6,546 nt of DNA from Nitrospirota bacterium (lineage in GTDB: Bacteria; Nitrospirota; Nitrospiria; Nitrospirales; UBA8639). Numbering within the stretch: position 1 is the stretch's first letter; every line of letters begins with the position of its first letter. The translations under genes and the position numbers were made by a program. The DNA is taken from assembly GCA_003228495.1 (NCBI GenBank), contig QIDY01000213.1:1-6546 (forward strand), read 5' to 3'. The notes under the pieces are model-generated. The model did not search any database and was not told where the DNA came from. It saw only the letters and a list, made by a program, of their open reading frames with translations. Below are positions 1 to 5,243 of the stretch, piece by piece.

Positions 1-243
1 TGATGATAGCAGGGATTATCTACAAACAAGGGCCTTAGCCGGTATCACAGCTGAGCTAGGGCTTTAAAGGGAAAAGAGGAGAGTCTTATAGGGGACCACT
101 GCCGTGGCTGGCCGGAGGGAGCCCCCCCTTTACATTTGTATTCCAAAAGGAGCATGCTAACATTCTCATAAAAAATAACTGTTGAGGAAACGAGCCATGG
201 GGTAGGACGTCGTTTGGTAACCCCAGTTCGATGTATCAGTAGG

Positions 244-287
244 AAAGCCTTTCGGGAAATTACATCCCCGGAAGGCTTTTGTATTTT
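244..287 (+). terminator. Rho-independent terminator-like hairpin
   Basis: The left arm, from AAAGCCTT through GGG (244-256), pairs with 267-279, which ends in AAGGCTTT. This gives 13 pairs including one T-G wobble around a 10-base loop. The stem runs straight into TTTTGTATTTTG, a T-rich tail on the + strand. The opposite side is not T-rich, so the terminator acts on + strand transcripts. No gene upstream within the window explains it. It would stop a transcript entering from the left or made within 1-243, or act as an attenuator ahead of the small ORF and the CBS gene. Confidence 0.55.
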
Positions 288-305
288 GTGCTCGAAAAAT
301 AGTGA

Positions 306-329
306 ATGACATTGTGAAACCAATGTCAT
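306..329. repeat. Perfect 9-bp stem-loop
   Basis: ATGACATTG (306-314) and its exact complement CAATGTCAT (321-329) flank the 6-base loop TGAAAC. No T tract follows on the + strand. On the - strand the sequence just beyond is only moderately T-rich. It lies 54 bases upstream of the small ORF at 383. It could be a protein-binding operator or an RNA stem-loop; nothing in the sequence decides between these. Confidence 0.45.
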
Positions 330-382
330 CCAAAGAAAAACGAACAGGTTACTGGAGATGCCCAACAAAAGGAGGAGGAGCC

Positions 383-460
383 ATGCAAACAGAACGAAAG
401 GGGTTAATGAGTATAAAAGCCTGTGTAGCCCCAAGATATCCGGTTGGGCAGAAGGGTTAA
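383..460 (+). CDS. Possible 25-aa peptide with strong SD
   Basis: This ORF starts at an ATG 6 bases after GGAGGA, within the purine run GGAGGAGGAG (371-380). It would encode a basic 25-residue peptide that begins MQTERKGLMSIK and ends PVGQKG. The SD is as good as those of the real genes in the window, which is the main reason to list it. The peptide has no signal sequence, membrane segment or motif that I recognise, and no run of identical amino acids typical of attenuation leader peptides. It ends 141 bp before the CBS gene, and seven T's (470-476) follow soon after. It may be a leader peptide, a small protein or a chance ORF behind a purine-rich stretch. Confidence 0.3.
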   Translation: MQTERKGLMSIKACVAPRYPVGQKG

Positions 461-601
461 CAGAAGGGATTTTTTTCAGCCTGATAGCTTGGGGAGTGTG
501 GAAGGTTGGAGGGAACTAACGAAAGCCAAAGCTGATTCCGCCAGGATTTTGGGACAGGGGTGAAGTAGTGTCTTATCTTCTACCAACAAGGAGGGCAAGC
601 C

Positions 602-1045
602 ATGCGACGTGTGGATTTCATTGTTGGAGCTCGTGATTTTAAAACGCTCATAGCCGAACAATTTATGCAGGATGCCGTGTTTTCCCATCAACCGGGAGAT
701 GATGGGGAGTCTTTAGCCCAAACGCTGACCGAAGGAGGATTCGGCAGTGTTCCGATTGTGGACCAAAGTCATCATCTCCTGGGCATTGTAAGCGAGTTCG
801 ATTTGCTGCATGCCGTAAAGGAGGAGAAGCACCTCGCCTCCATTAAGGCTGAGGACTTGATGACACCGAATCCCATCACCGTCTCACCAGAGACACCGGC
901 TATGGACATCATGCAAAAGTTAGAAGCTAAACATTTGATTCGAATGCCTGTTGTAAACAAAGTGGGCCGCCTTGTGGGGATTGTTTCCAGACGTGACATT
1001 CTTCTGGGCTATCTCAATGCTACCAGAATCACGAAAGTATTTTAA
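602..1045 (+). CDS. Stand-alone CBS-domain pair protein
   Basis: This 147-residue cytoplasmic protein consists almost wholly of two CBS domains, at about residues 18-75 and 86-140. CBS pairs form a Bateman module that usually binds AMP, ATP, other adenosine nucleotides or SAM and acts as an energy or redox sensor on partner proteins. Each domain keeps the ribose-contacting motif, GIVSEFD (61-67, Asp67) and GIVSRRD (126-132, Asp132), so ligand binding looks intact. The second domain also has the usual DLMTPNPITV entry (85-94). There is no membrane segment or fused enzyme, so the partner is unknown. The start is well supported by AAGGAGGG at 588-595, 6 bases before the ATG. The gene stands alone on its strand and converges on the kinase gene. 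No clear promoter was found in the 141 bp upstream. The family is certain, the biological role open. Confidence 0.93.
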   Translation: MRRVDFIVGARDFKTLIAEQFMQDAVFSHQPGDDGESLAQTLTEGGFGSVPIVDQSHHLLGIVSEFDLLHAVKEEKHLASIKAEDLMTPNPITVSPETPAMDIMQKLEAKHLIRMPVVNKVGRLVGIVSRRDILLGYLNATRITKVF

Positions 1046-1109
1046 CGACACGATGCCTAGACGATCATCATGGAGGAAGAATCAGGGAGAGAGAGGCATA
1101 TTCAAATAG

Positions 1110-1122
1110 GAGGAGATTCCTC
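1110..1122 (+). promoter_or_regulatory. Inverted repeat covering an SD
   Basis: GAGGA (1110-1114) and TCCTC (1118-1122) pair perfectly around a 3-base loop, directly in front of an ATG at 1123. The SD-like AGGAGGA forms one arm, so in RNA the hairpin would hide the ribosome site. Such an arrangement can be a translational switch, but a 5-bp stem is short enough to arise by chance. Confidence 0.25.
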
Positions 1123-1179
1123 ATGAACGGCCTAAATCCACCGACCCAGAAAGACGCTCGGCTATCGTACGCCACATGA
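1123..1179 (+). CDS. Possible 18-aa ORF after the CBS gene
   Basis: An ATG preceded by AGGAGGA opens an 18-codon ORF (beginning MNGLNPPTQKDARL) that ends in TGA at 1177-1179. The same frame then stays open until a TAA at 1285-1287, so a single TGA splits a 54-codon frame. The extension resembles nothing I know. The ORF lies 77 bp behind the CBS gene and could be co-transcribed with it. It may be a small peptide, the decayed start of a longer gene, or chance. The SD is its only positive evidence, and an inverted repeat overlaps that SD. Confidence 0.18.
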   Translation: MNGLNPPTQKDARLSYAT

Positions 1180-1283
1180 GGTATTCTTTGGCACGACCAC
1201 ATCATTAACCGTTGCACTTACAAGTTGAATCCAAGTTTCTTAGTAAAACATTTTGGTTCTTTATTCGTGAAAAACGCCTCCCC

Positions 1284-2483
1284 TTAATGTTTCGGCTGTA
1301 AACTATCCGGCGGGGAATAGGGAAGAAGAAGGTGAAAGGTGGTTCCTATACCCACCTCACTTTCCACCGTAATTGTTCCTCCGTGGGCATCAATCACATC
1401 TTTCACAATTTTGGTGCCCAGGCCCGTACCACCTGCCTTTCGACTTACAACTCTTGTGGAAAAGAGACTATCACGAATTTCCACCGGCATCCCCCGGCCA
1501 TTGTCTACCACGGCCACTTGAATACAGCTGTTCGACGAATCTTCGAAACCCTGTATGGTGACCGATCCTCCCTGCGGCATTTCAGCAATGGCATTGTTCA
1601 CTAGGTTATAGAACGCCTTGAATAACCGTCCCTCATCGGCCTGAATGTGCGGAAGGGACTCCAAATTCTCCCCTTGCAGCGTAATGCCTTTCTTGACGGC
1701 CAGCACCTGCAGAGTTTTATAGACTGTTTCCACCACCTTGCTAAGGTCACAGGGGCTAAGTTGGAGGGGCGACGTCAAACCCTTTACACAATCAGCAATT
1801 TCCTTGACCTGATCTTGGATACGTTGGGCACTGCGGGTCACCATGTCGATAATATCCTCACAAATCCGCTGGCTGTTTTTGGCCTTTTCCAAAACCGGCG
1901 AGGGTAGGCTTTGGAAAAATTCATCAAGCTCTGTCTGCAATAGTTCTGTTCCACTTAATACGGGCATCAGCATATTTTTGACCTCATGACCAATATCTCC
2001 GAGCATGCACGTGACATCGGCTAGCCTGGTCTCATGATCCAATTTGGTTTTAAGTTCCTTATTCCATTTTGCTAGTTGGGTAGCTTGGGTTTGGATCACG
2101 TCATGAAGCTCTTTGATCCTGAGAAGCGAGCGGACTCGCGCAAACATCTCATCCTGATTAATAGGTTTGGTCAAGAAATCATCAGCACCCACATCGATAC
2201 CCTTGATCCGCTCTTCTGGGTGAATTCCTGTCATCATCACCACAGGAAGGAGAGTCGTAAGGGGATTGAGGCGAATTTGGCGGCAGACTGCATACCCGTC
2301 CATACCGGGCATCACCACATCCAGCAGAATAAGATCGGGGTCTTCTGTGTAGACATAGTTCAAACCCTGCTCCCCGGAATAGGCCGTAAGAATGTTGTAC
2401 CCCTTAGCCGACAAAAAGTCTTCCAAAAACGTGACAATGTCCGGATCATCATCAACGATAAGCACCTTTAACGACGAAGCCAT
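1284..2483 (-). CDS. REC-histidine kinase hybrid without sensor domain
   Basis: This 399-residue cytoplasmic signalling protein has an N-terminal receiver joined directly to a kinase. In the receiver (about 4-122), Asp11/Asp12 form the acidic pocket, Asp55 (LILLDVVMPG) is the phosphoacceptor, Thr85 is the switch residue and Lys106 (LTKP) the conserved lysine. A probable coiled-coil linker (123-155) leads to a dimerisation/phosphotransfer region with an H-box, GDIGHEVKN, where His166 is the likely phosphorylated histidine. The ATPase domain (about 245-390) has an N-box with Asn293 and Asn297, a G1 box DNGRGMP (327-333) and a G2 box GGTGLGTKIV (351-360). All catalytic elements look intact. There is no PAS, HAMP or membrane segment, so the input is probably phosphorylation of Asp55 by another kinase. 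The start is supported by AGGAGGG at 2488-2494, 4 bases before the ATG. No cognate regulator gene lies nearby. Confidence 0.93.
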   Translation of the reverse strand: MASSLKVLIVDDDPDIVTFLEDFLSAKGYNILTAYSGEQGLNYVYTEDPDLILLDVVMPGMDGYAVCRQIRLNPLTTLLPVVMMTGIHPEERIKGIDVGADDFLTKPINQDEMFARVRSLLRIKELHDVIQTQATQLAKWNKELKTKLDHETRLADVTCMLGDIGHEVKNMLMPVLSGTELLQTELDEFFQSLPSPVLEKAKNSQRICEDIIDMVTRSAQRIQDQVKEIADCVKGLTSPLQLSPCDLSKVVETVYKTLQVLAVKKGITLQGENLESLPHIQADEGRLFKAFYNLVNNAIAEMPQGGSVTIQGFEDSSNSCIQVAVVDNGRGMPVEIRDSLFSTRVVSRKAGGTGLGTKIVKDVIDAHGGTITVESEVGIGTTFHLLLPYSPPDSLQPKH

Positions 2484-2495
2484 GGAACCCTCCTC

Positions 2496-2510
2496 TCCCC
2501 ATGATGGGGA
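2496..2510. promoter_or_regulatory. 15-bp perfect palindrome next to the kinase SD
   Basis: TCCCCAT-G-ATGGGGA is a perfect odd-length inverted repeat with 7-bp arms. On the - strand it ends two bases before the kinase SD and 12 bases before its ATG. With a single central base it cannot form a tight RNA hairpin of full length, so it fits a DNA operator for a dimeric repressor better. Bound protein there would block early transcription or, as RNA, disturb translation initiation. No regulator is known for it. Confidence 0.35.
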
Positions 2511-2647
2511 TGCAAATCGTTACCCAAGACGGATGGGCAAGAAAGCCAATGGTCTCTCTATTAATTTGAAGTTATTCGACCTAAAAGAGTTTTCCCATCT
2601 TCATATTATTGAGCCCTGGAATTATGTAAAGAAACCATATTTCAGGG

Positions 2648-2676
2648 ACAATAAAATATTCTGTGAATTACTTCAA
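2648..2676 (-). promoter_or_regulatory. Candidate sigma70 promoter for the kinase gene
   Basis: On the - strand, TTGAAG (2671-2676) and TATTGT (2648-2653) are separated by 17 bases. They match the -35 and -10 consensus at 4 of 6 positions each, in an AT-rich stretch. A second weak option overlaps it, TTGTCC (2646-2651) with TACATA (2623-2628), also 17 bases apart. Either would give a 5' leader of roughly 130-160 bases that includes the 15-bp palindrome near the SD. Confidence 0.3.
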
Positions 2677-2719
2677 TCTTTCATTCCTACATTCTTTGCC
2701 TTGTTTCGTTCTTTGCAAC

Positions 2720-2735
2720 GGTGAACTAGCTCACA
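2720..2735. promoter_or_regulatory. CRP/FNR-like operator candidate
   Basis: GGTGA-ACTAGC-TCACA matches the Escherichia coli CRP half-site pattern TGTGA-N6-TCACA at 9 of 10 fixed bases. Its centre lies about 86 bases upstream of the expected start of the candidate kinase promoter, at the outer range for activators of this family. Two direct copies of TTCTTTGC (2692-2699 and 2709-2716, 17 bp apart) sit between it and the promoter. Other CRP/FNR-family proteins use similar sites, so the actual regulator cannot be named. Confidence 0.35.
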
Positions 2736-2736
2736 A

Positions 2737-2860
2737 TTGAGGCATAAGCCTTAATGGAGTTCCCATCGACATAGGCAGTCGATCGCCCACATTCCCTAGA
2801 CCAACCCCGCTGAAATAAAAGGTGTCAGGAACTTTTTATAACCGAATGATCTCGCCGGTT
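2737..2860. repeat. Cluster of four inverted repeats
   Basis: Four inverted repeats follow one another. The first is TTGAGGC-ATAA-GCCTTAA (2737-2754, 7 pairs with one wobble). The second is ATCGAC-N7-GTCGAT (2765-2783, perfect). The third spans 2817-2837, AAAAGGT facing ACTTTTT around GTCAGGA. The fourth is AACCG-N11-CGGTT (2840-2860). The third is A-rich on one side and T-rich on the other, so it could act as a weak terminator for fumarase on the - strand. Its GGTGTCAGGAAC core reminds me of palindromes near REP-associated IS200-like transposases, from memory and unverified. No transposase gene is present. Confidence 0.4.
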
Positions 2861-2918
2861 GCACTCGACTATTTCGTGTTTCTCAGAATAGCCAGTCTTC
2901 TCCCTTTTCTTTCTTGTC

Positions 2919-4580
2919 TTACTTTTTTCCTGAGTCACTCACCTGGACAAGGGCCGGTCGTCGCTCAGTAGCCAGATCGGCATAAAAGTCCTTACCCTCG
3001 TGATTGATGACGATGAAAGCCGGGAAGTCTTCGACTTCGATTTTCCACACAGCTTCCATGCCGAGGTCTTCGTATTCCAGGACTTCTACTTTTTTAATAC
3101 TATGTTCGGCCAGGCGCGCAGCAGGTCCACCAATTGAACCTAGATAAAATCCGCCATACTTTCCACAAGCATCACGCACTTGTTTTGAGCGGTTACCTTT
3201 GGCCAGCATGACCATACTGCCGCCTTCTGCTTGAAACTGATCCACATAGGAGTCCATACGACCGGCGGTAGTGGGGCCAAAAGAACCTGAGGCATGACCT
3301 TCGGGTTTTTTCGCCGGGCCAGCGTAATACACGACATGATCTTTGAGATATTGTGGCAATCCGTGCCCTGCATCCAATCGTTCTTTCAAGCGTGCGTGAG
3401 CGATGTCTCGCGCAACGACGATTGACCCAGTGAGGGACAATCGAGTAGCCACTGGATGCTTGCAAAGTTCGACCAAGATTTCCGGCATAGGCCTATTCAG
3501 ATCAATCTTGACAACGTCACCGTCCAAGTCCTGTTCCGTCACTTCCGGGAGGTATTGCGCAGGATTGGTTTCGAGTTGTTCGAGAAAAACACCATCTTTG
3601 GTGATCTTGCCTAAAATTTGCCGATCCGCTGAACAGGACACGCCTAAACCAACGGGGCAGGAGGCACCATGTCGCGGCAGGCGAATGACCCGCACGTCGT
3701 GCGCGAAGTATTTCCCGCCAAACTGAGCGCCAATACCGGTCTCCGCACACAGCTGAAAGATTTGTTTCTCCAAATCCAGGTCTCGAAACGCGCGGCCCTG
3801 GTTATTCCCCGAGGTGGGCAGATCATCTAAATAATGGCAACTGGCAAGTTTGACGGTTTTCAACGTGAACTCTGCCGACATGCCGCCCACGACGAACGCT
3901 AAGTGATACGGAGGACAAGCGGAAGTTCCTAACGTACGAATCTTTCCTGCGACGAATGAGAGCAGAGATTTTGGATTGAGTAGGGCCTTGGTCTCTTGAT
4001 AGAGAAAGGTCTTGTTCGCCGAGCCGCCACCCTTGGCGATAAACAAAAAGTGATACTCGGCCCCCGGCTCAGCGTAGAGGTCGATCTGTGCCGGTAAATT
4101 ATTACCGGTATTTTTTTCGGTGTACATGTCGAGAGGAGCCATCTGCGAATAGCGCAGATTGCGGGTATTATAGGCCTCAAAGATACCCCGGGAAATGGCT
4201 TCGGCGTCATCGGCAGTCGTGAAGACCTGCTGTCCTTTATATCCCAAGGCAATGGCCGTTCCCGTATCCTGACAACCGGGTAGCACCCGCCCGGCAGCGA
4301 TATTGGCATTCTTGAGCAGCTCCAACGTGACAAACCGATCATTCTTGGAAGCTTCCGGATCGTCCAGAATTTTGGCCAATTGTTTGAGGTGACTCGATCG
4401 CAGCAAATGCGAGACGTCATCCATGGCCTCACGTGCCAACAGCGTGAGAGCCTCGGGTTTTACTTTTACTATTTCTTGTCCCTCGAAGGTGGTCGTAGAG
4501 ACATAGTCAGACGTGAGCTTGCGATAGGTGGTCGTATCCCCAGCATGCTCAAATAGTTCCTGATACTGAAACTCCCCCAT
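2919..4580 (-). CDS. Class I fumarate hydratase (4Fe-4S, FumA/FumB type)
   Basis: This cytoplasmic enzyme interconverts fumarate and L-malate in the TCA cycle with an oxygen-sensitive [4Fe-4S] cluster. The 553-residue product closely follows E. coli FumA (548 aa) over its whole length, with the alpha-type domain (about 40-325) and beta-type domain (about 325-535) fused. The cluster cysteines are present: Cys103 (VLPGCQDTGTA), Cys222 (GTSACPPYH) and Cys316 (GVSCSADR). SGSFGPTTAGRMDSY (about 431-445) and the substrate-loop motif KGNRS (461-465) are also kept. I chose the ATG at 4580 because AGAGGAG lies 7 bases upstream and the N-terminus then aligns with FumA. An in-frame ATG at 4601 would add seven residues but would overlap that SD. 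Neither neighbour is a TCA gene. A possible extended -10 (TGTTATACC on the - strand, 4662-4670) lies about 80 bases upstream. fumA and fumB cannot be told apart here. Confidence 0.96.
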   Translation of the reverse strand: MGEFQYQELFEHAGDTTTYRKLTSDYVSTTTFEGQEIVKVKPEALTLLAREAMDDVSHLLRSSHLKQLAKILDDPEASKNDRFVTLELLKNANIAAGRVLPGCQDTGTAIALGYKGQQVFTTADDAEAISRGIFEAYNTRNLRYSQMAPLDMYTEKNTGNNLPAQIDLYAEPGAEYHFLFIAKGGGSANKTFLYQETKALLNPKSLLSFVAGKIRTLGTSACPPYHLAFVVGGMSAEFTLKTVKLASCHYLDDLPTSGNNQGRAFRDLDLEKQIFQLCAETGIGAQFGGKYFAHDVRVIRLPRHGASCPVGLGVSCSADRQILGKITKDGVFLEQLETNPAQYLPEVTEQDLDGDVVKIDLNRPMPEILVELCKHPVATRLSLTGSIVVARDIAHARLKERLDAGHGLPQYLKDHVVYYAGPAKKPEGHASGSFGPTTAGRMDSYVDQFQAEGGSMVMLAKGNRSKQVRDACGKYGGFYLGSIGGPAARLAEHSIKKVEVLEYEDLGMEAVWKIEVEDFPAFIVINHEGKDFYADLATERRPALVQVSDSGKK

Positions 4581-4661
4581 GAAATCACTCCTCTTTCTCA
4601 TTTATTTGATGATGGTGCTTGTTAAGGCCCTACGGTACTCGCTGCCCCACATTCTTTGCAA

Positions 4662-4683
4662 GGTATAACATCCTCCAAATACC
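4662..4683. promoter_or_regulatory. Inverted repeat upstream of fumarase
   Basis: GGTAT (4662-4666) and ATACC (4679-4683) face each other across 12 bases, 82-103 bp before the fumarase start. On the - strand the promoter-proximal arm overlaps an extended -10-like TGTTATACC, and no matching -35 is visible. This could be an operator over a fumarase promoter, but five-base arms are weak evidence. The rest of the 240-300-bp gap upstream of fumarase shows nothing else I can name. Confidence 0.2.
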
Positions 4684-4841
4684 AACTAAGGCCCCCGGCA
4701 ATTGATCGTCTTTGAGTGGAGTGAAGGCTCTAAGAGAGAATCTCCCTATTAGAATTTACCCTGGTTGGCAAGGGGATGAAGATAGAGAATTTATCAGAGG
4801 TTGTTGTTGAACCATTCCCCATCATTATTTAGGCAACTCTC

Positions 4842-5189
4842 TCAACCATGGTAGAAATCTTCACGGATGATTTTTCCGTCTTTCCAGGTTTGCACCGTTA
4901 CCTGCTGCATGTTCACACGATTACCATCTTTAAACGTAATATCAAAGGACCATTCAACTGCAGCATGATCGCCATCTACAATCACTTTGCCAACTTGCGC
5001 ACCGTGAAACTCCTGGACATTTTCGAGAAATTTTATTTCATATTCTCGATTAGCGGATTTTCCAACCCGCTCCTCTGTTCGATTTTCGCTCATGACCACA
5101 TCATCTGCATAGTACGCATCAAATGTTTCTAAAATCTTTCCTGCCAAAATTCCATCGATTACCGCTTGAACTTGAGTTTTGATACTCAT
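4842..5189 (-). CDS. NTF2/SnoaL-like small protein
   Basis: This 115-residue protein has the pattern of the SnoaL-like branch of the NTF2 fold. It starts with an alpha-helical stretch leading to ETFDAYYADDVVM (about 21-33). The beta strands of the cone-shaped sheet follow, with VDGDHAAVEWSFDITFKDG (71-89), and it ends in the typical VQTWKDGKIIREDFYHG. Such proteins are usually dimers that bind small hydrophobic molecules. Some are isomerases, hydratases or cyclases, and many are uncharacterised, so no reaction can be assigned. There is no signal peptide. The start is supported by AAAGGAG, with the ATG about 8 bases further on. It lies 54 bp behind the hydroquinone reductase on the same strand with no evident promoter or terminator between, so co-transcription is likely. 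A role with that enzyme's aromatic substrates is possible but is inference only. Confidence 0.85.
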   Translation of the reverse strand: MSIKTQVQAVIDGILAGKILETFDAYYADDVVMSENRTEERVGKSANREYEIKFLENVQEFHGAQVGKVIVDGDHAAVEWSFDITFKDGNRVNMQQVTVQTWKDGKIIREDFYHG

Positions 5190-5243
5190 GGTTCAGACTC
5201 CTTTCGGTTCAGTCGTTAATAAAAACGGATAATGTTTGGCTTC

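Larger units (their letters stand above)
1..382. other. Non-coding left flank with fold-prone segments
   Basis: No ORF here resembles a known protein. The sequence carries several short inverted repeats. At 91-128 a GGGG run is followed by CCAC-TGCC-GTGG (96-107, a 4-bp stem with a 4-base loop) and ends in a run of seven C that could pair with the opening G's. At 190-220 AAACGA and TCGTTT face each other across 16 bases. A strong terminator-like hairpin (244-287) and a perfect stem-loop (306-329) are listed separately. The segment could be the 3' end of a transcript from beyond the left edge, a small non-coding RNA, or a leader of the downstream genes. I tried to match it to the common riboswitch cores that I remember (c-di-GMP-I, TPP, glycine, fluoride) and found no match. 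No good sigma70 promoter was seen. Confidence 0.4.
2484..2918. other. 435-bp intergenic region rich in inverted repeats
   Basis: No credible gene lies between the kinase and fumarase. Next to the kinase the region holds a 15-bp palindrome, an AT-rich stretch with a candidate promoter, and a CRP/FNR-like site. Towards fumarase it holds four further inverted repeats (2737-2860). These parts are listed separately. Because both flanking genes are on the - strand, the region is the 3' untranslated region of fumarase and the upstream region of the kinase. A + strand ORF at 2392-2724 overlaps the kinase start and looks spurious. Confidence 0.6.

Noticed and set aside
205..240. AGTTCGAT within 205-240 as a tRNA T-loop
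   Set aside because: The flanking bases do not form the 5-bp T-stem, and no acceptor or anticodon arms can be placed around it.
45..434. 129-codon frame on the - strand with a hydrophobic leucine-rich N-terminal half
   Set aside because: It starts at TTG with no convincing SD. Its leucine run is the complement of the GGAGGAGGAG purine stretch, and it crosses the terminator-like hairpin and the 306-329 stem-loop. It has no familiar domain.
430..476. CCCAA/TTGGG stem followed by seven T's as a terminator
   Set aside because: The stem is only 5 bp and the T tract starts more than 20 bases after it, so it does not have the shape of an intrinsic terminator.
476..691. 71-codon frame on the - strand overlapping the start of the CBS gene
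   Set aside because: It is antisense to the well-supported CBS gene and shows no family resemblance.
1189..1204. TGGCAC resembling the -24 element of a sigma54 promoter
   Set aside because: The required -12 element (TTGC) is absent at the right spacing, where CATC is found instead.
2392..2724. 110-codon + strand frame across the kinase start and intergenic region
   Set aside because: It overlaps the kinase N-terminus and the AT-rich promoter region and resembles no protein family.
4581..4601. Longer fumarase N-terminus from the ATG at 4601
   Set aside because: The seven extra residues are encoded by the SD region of the ATG at 4580 and have no counterpart in E. coli FumA.
2689..4659. 11-base direct repeat ACATTCTTTGC at 2689-2699 and 4649-4659 as a significant shared element
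   Set aside because: By simple counting, several 11-base repeats are expected by chance in a window of this size. It is mentioned only together with the nearby paired octamers.
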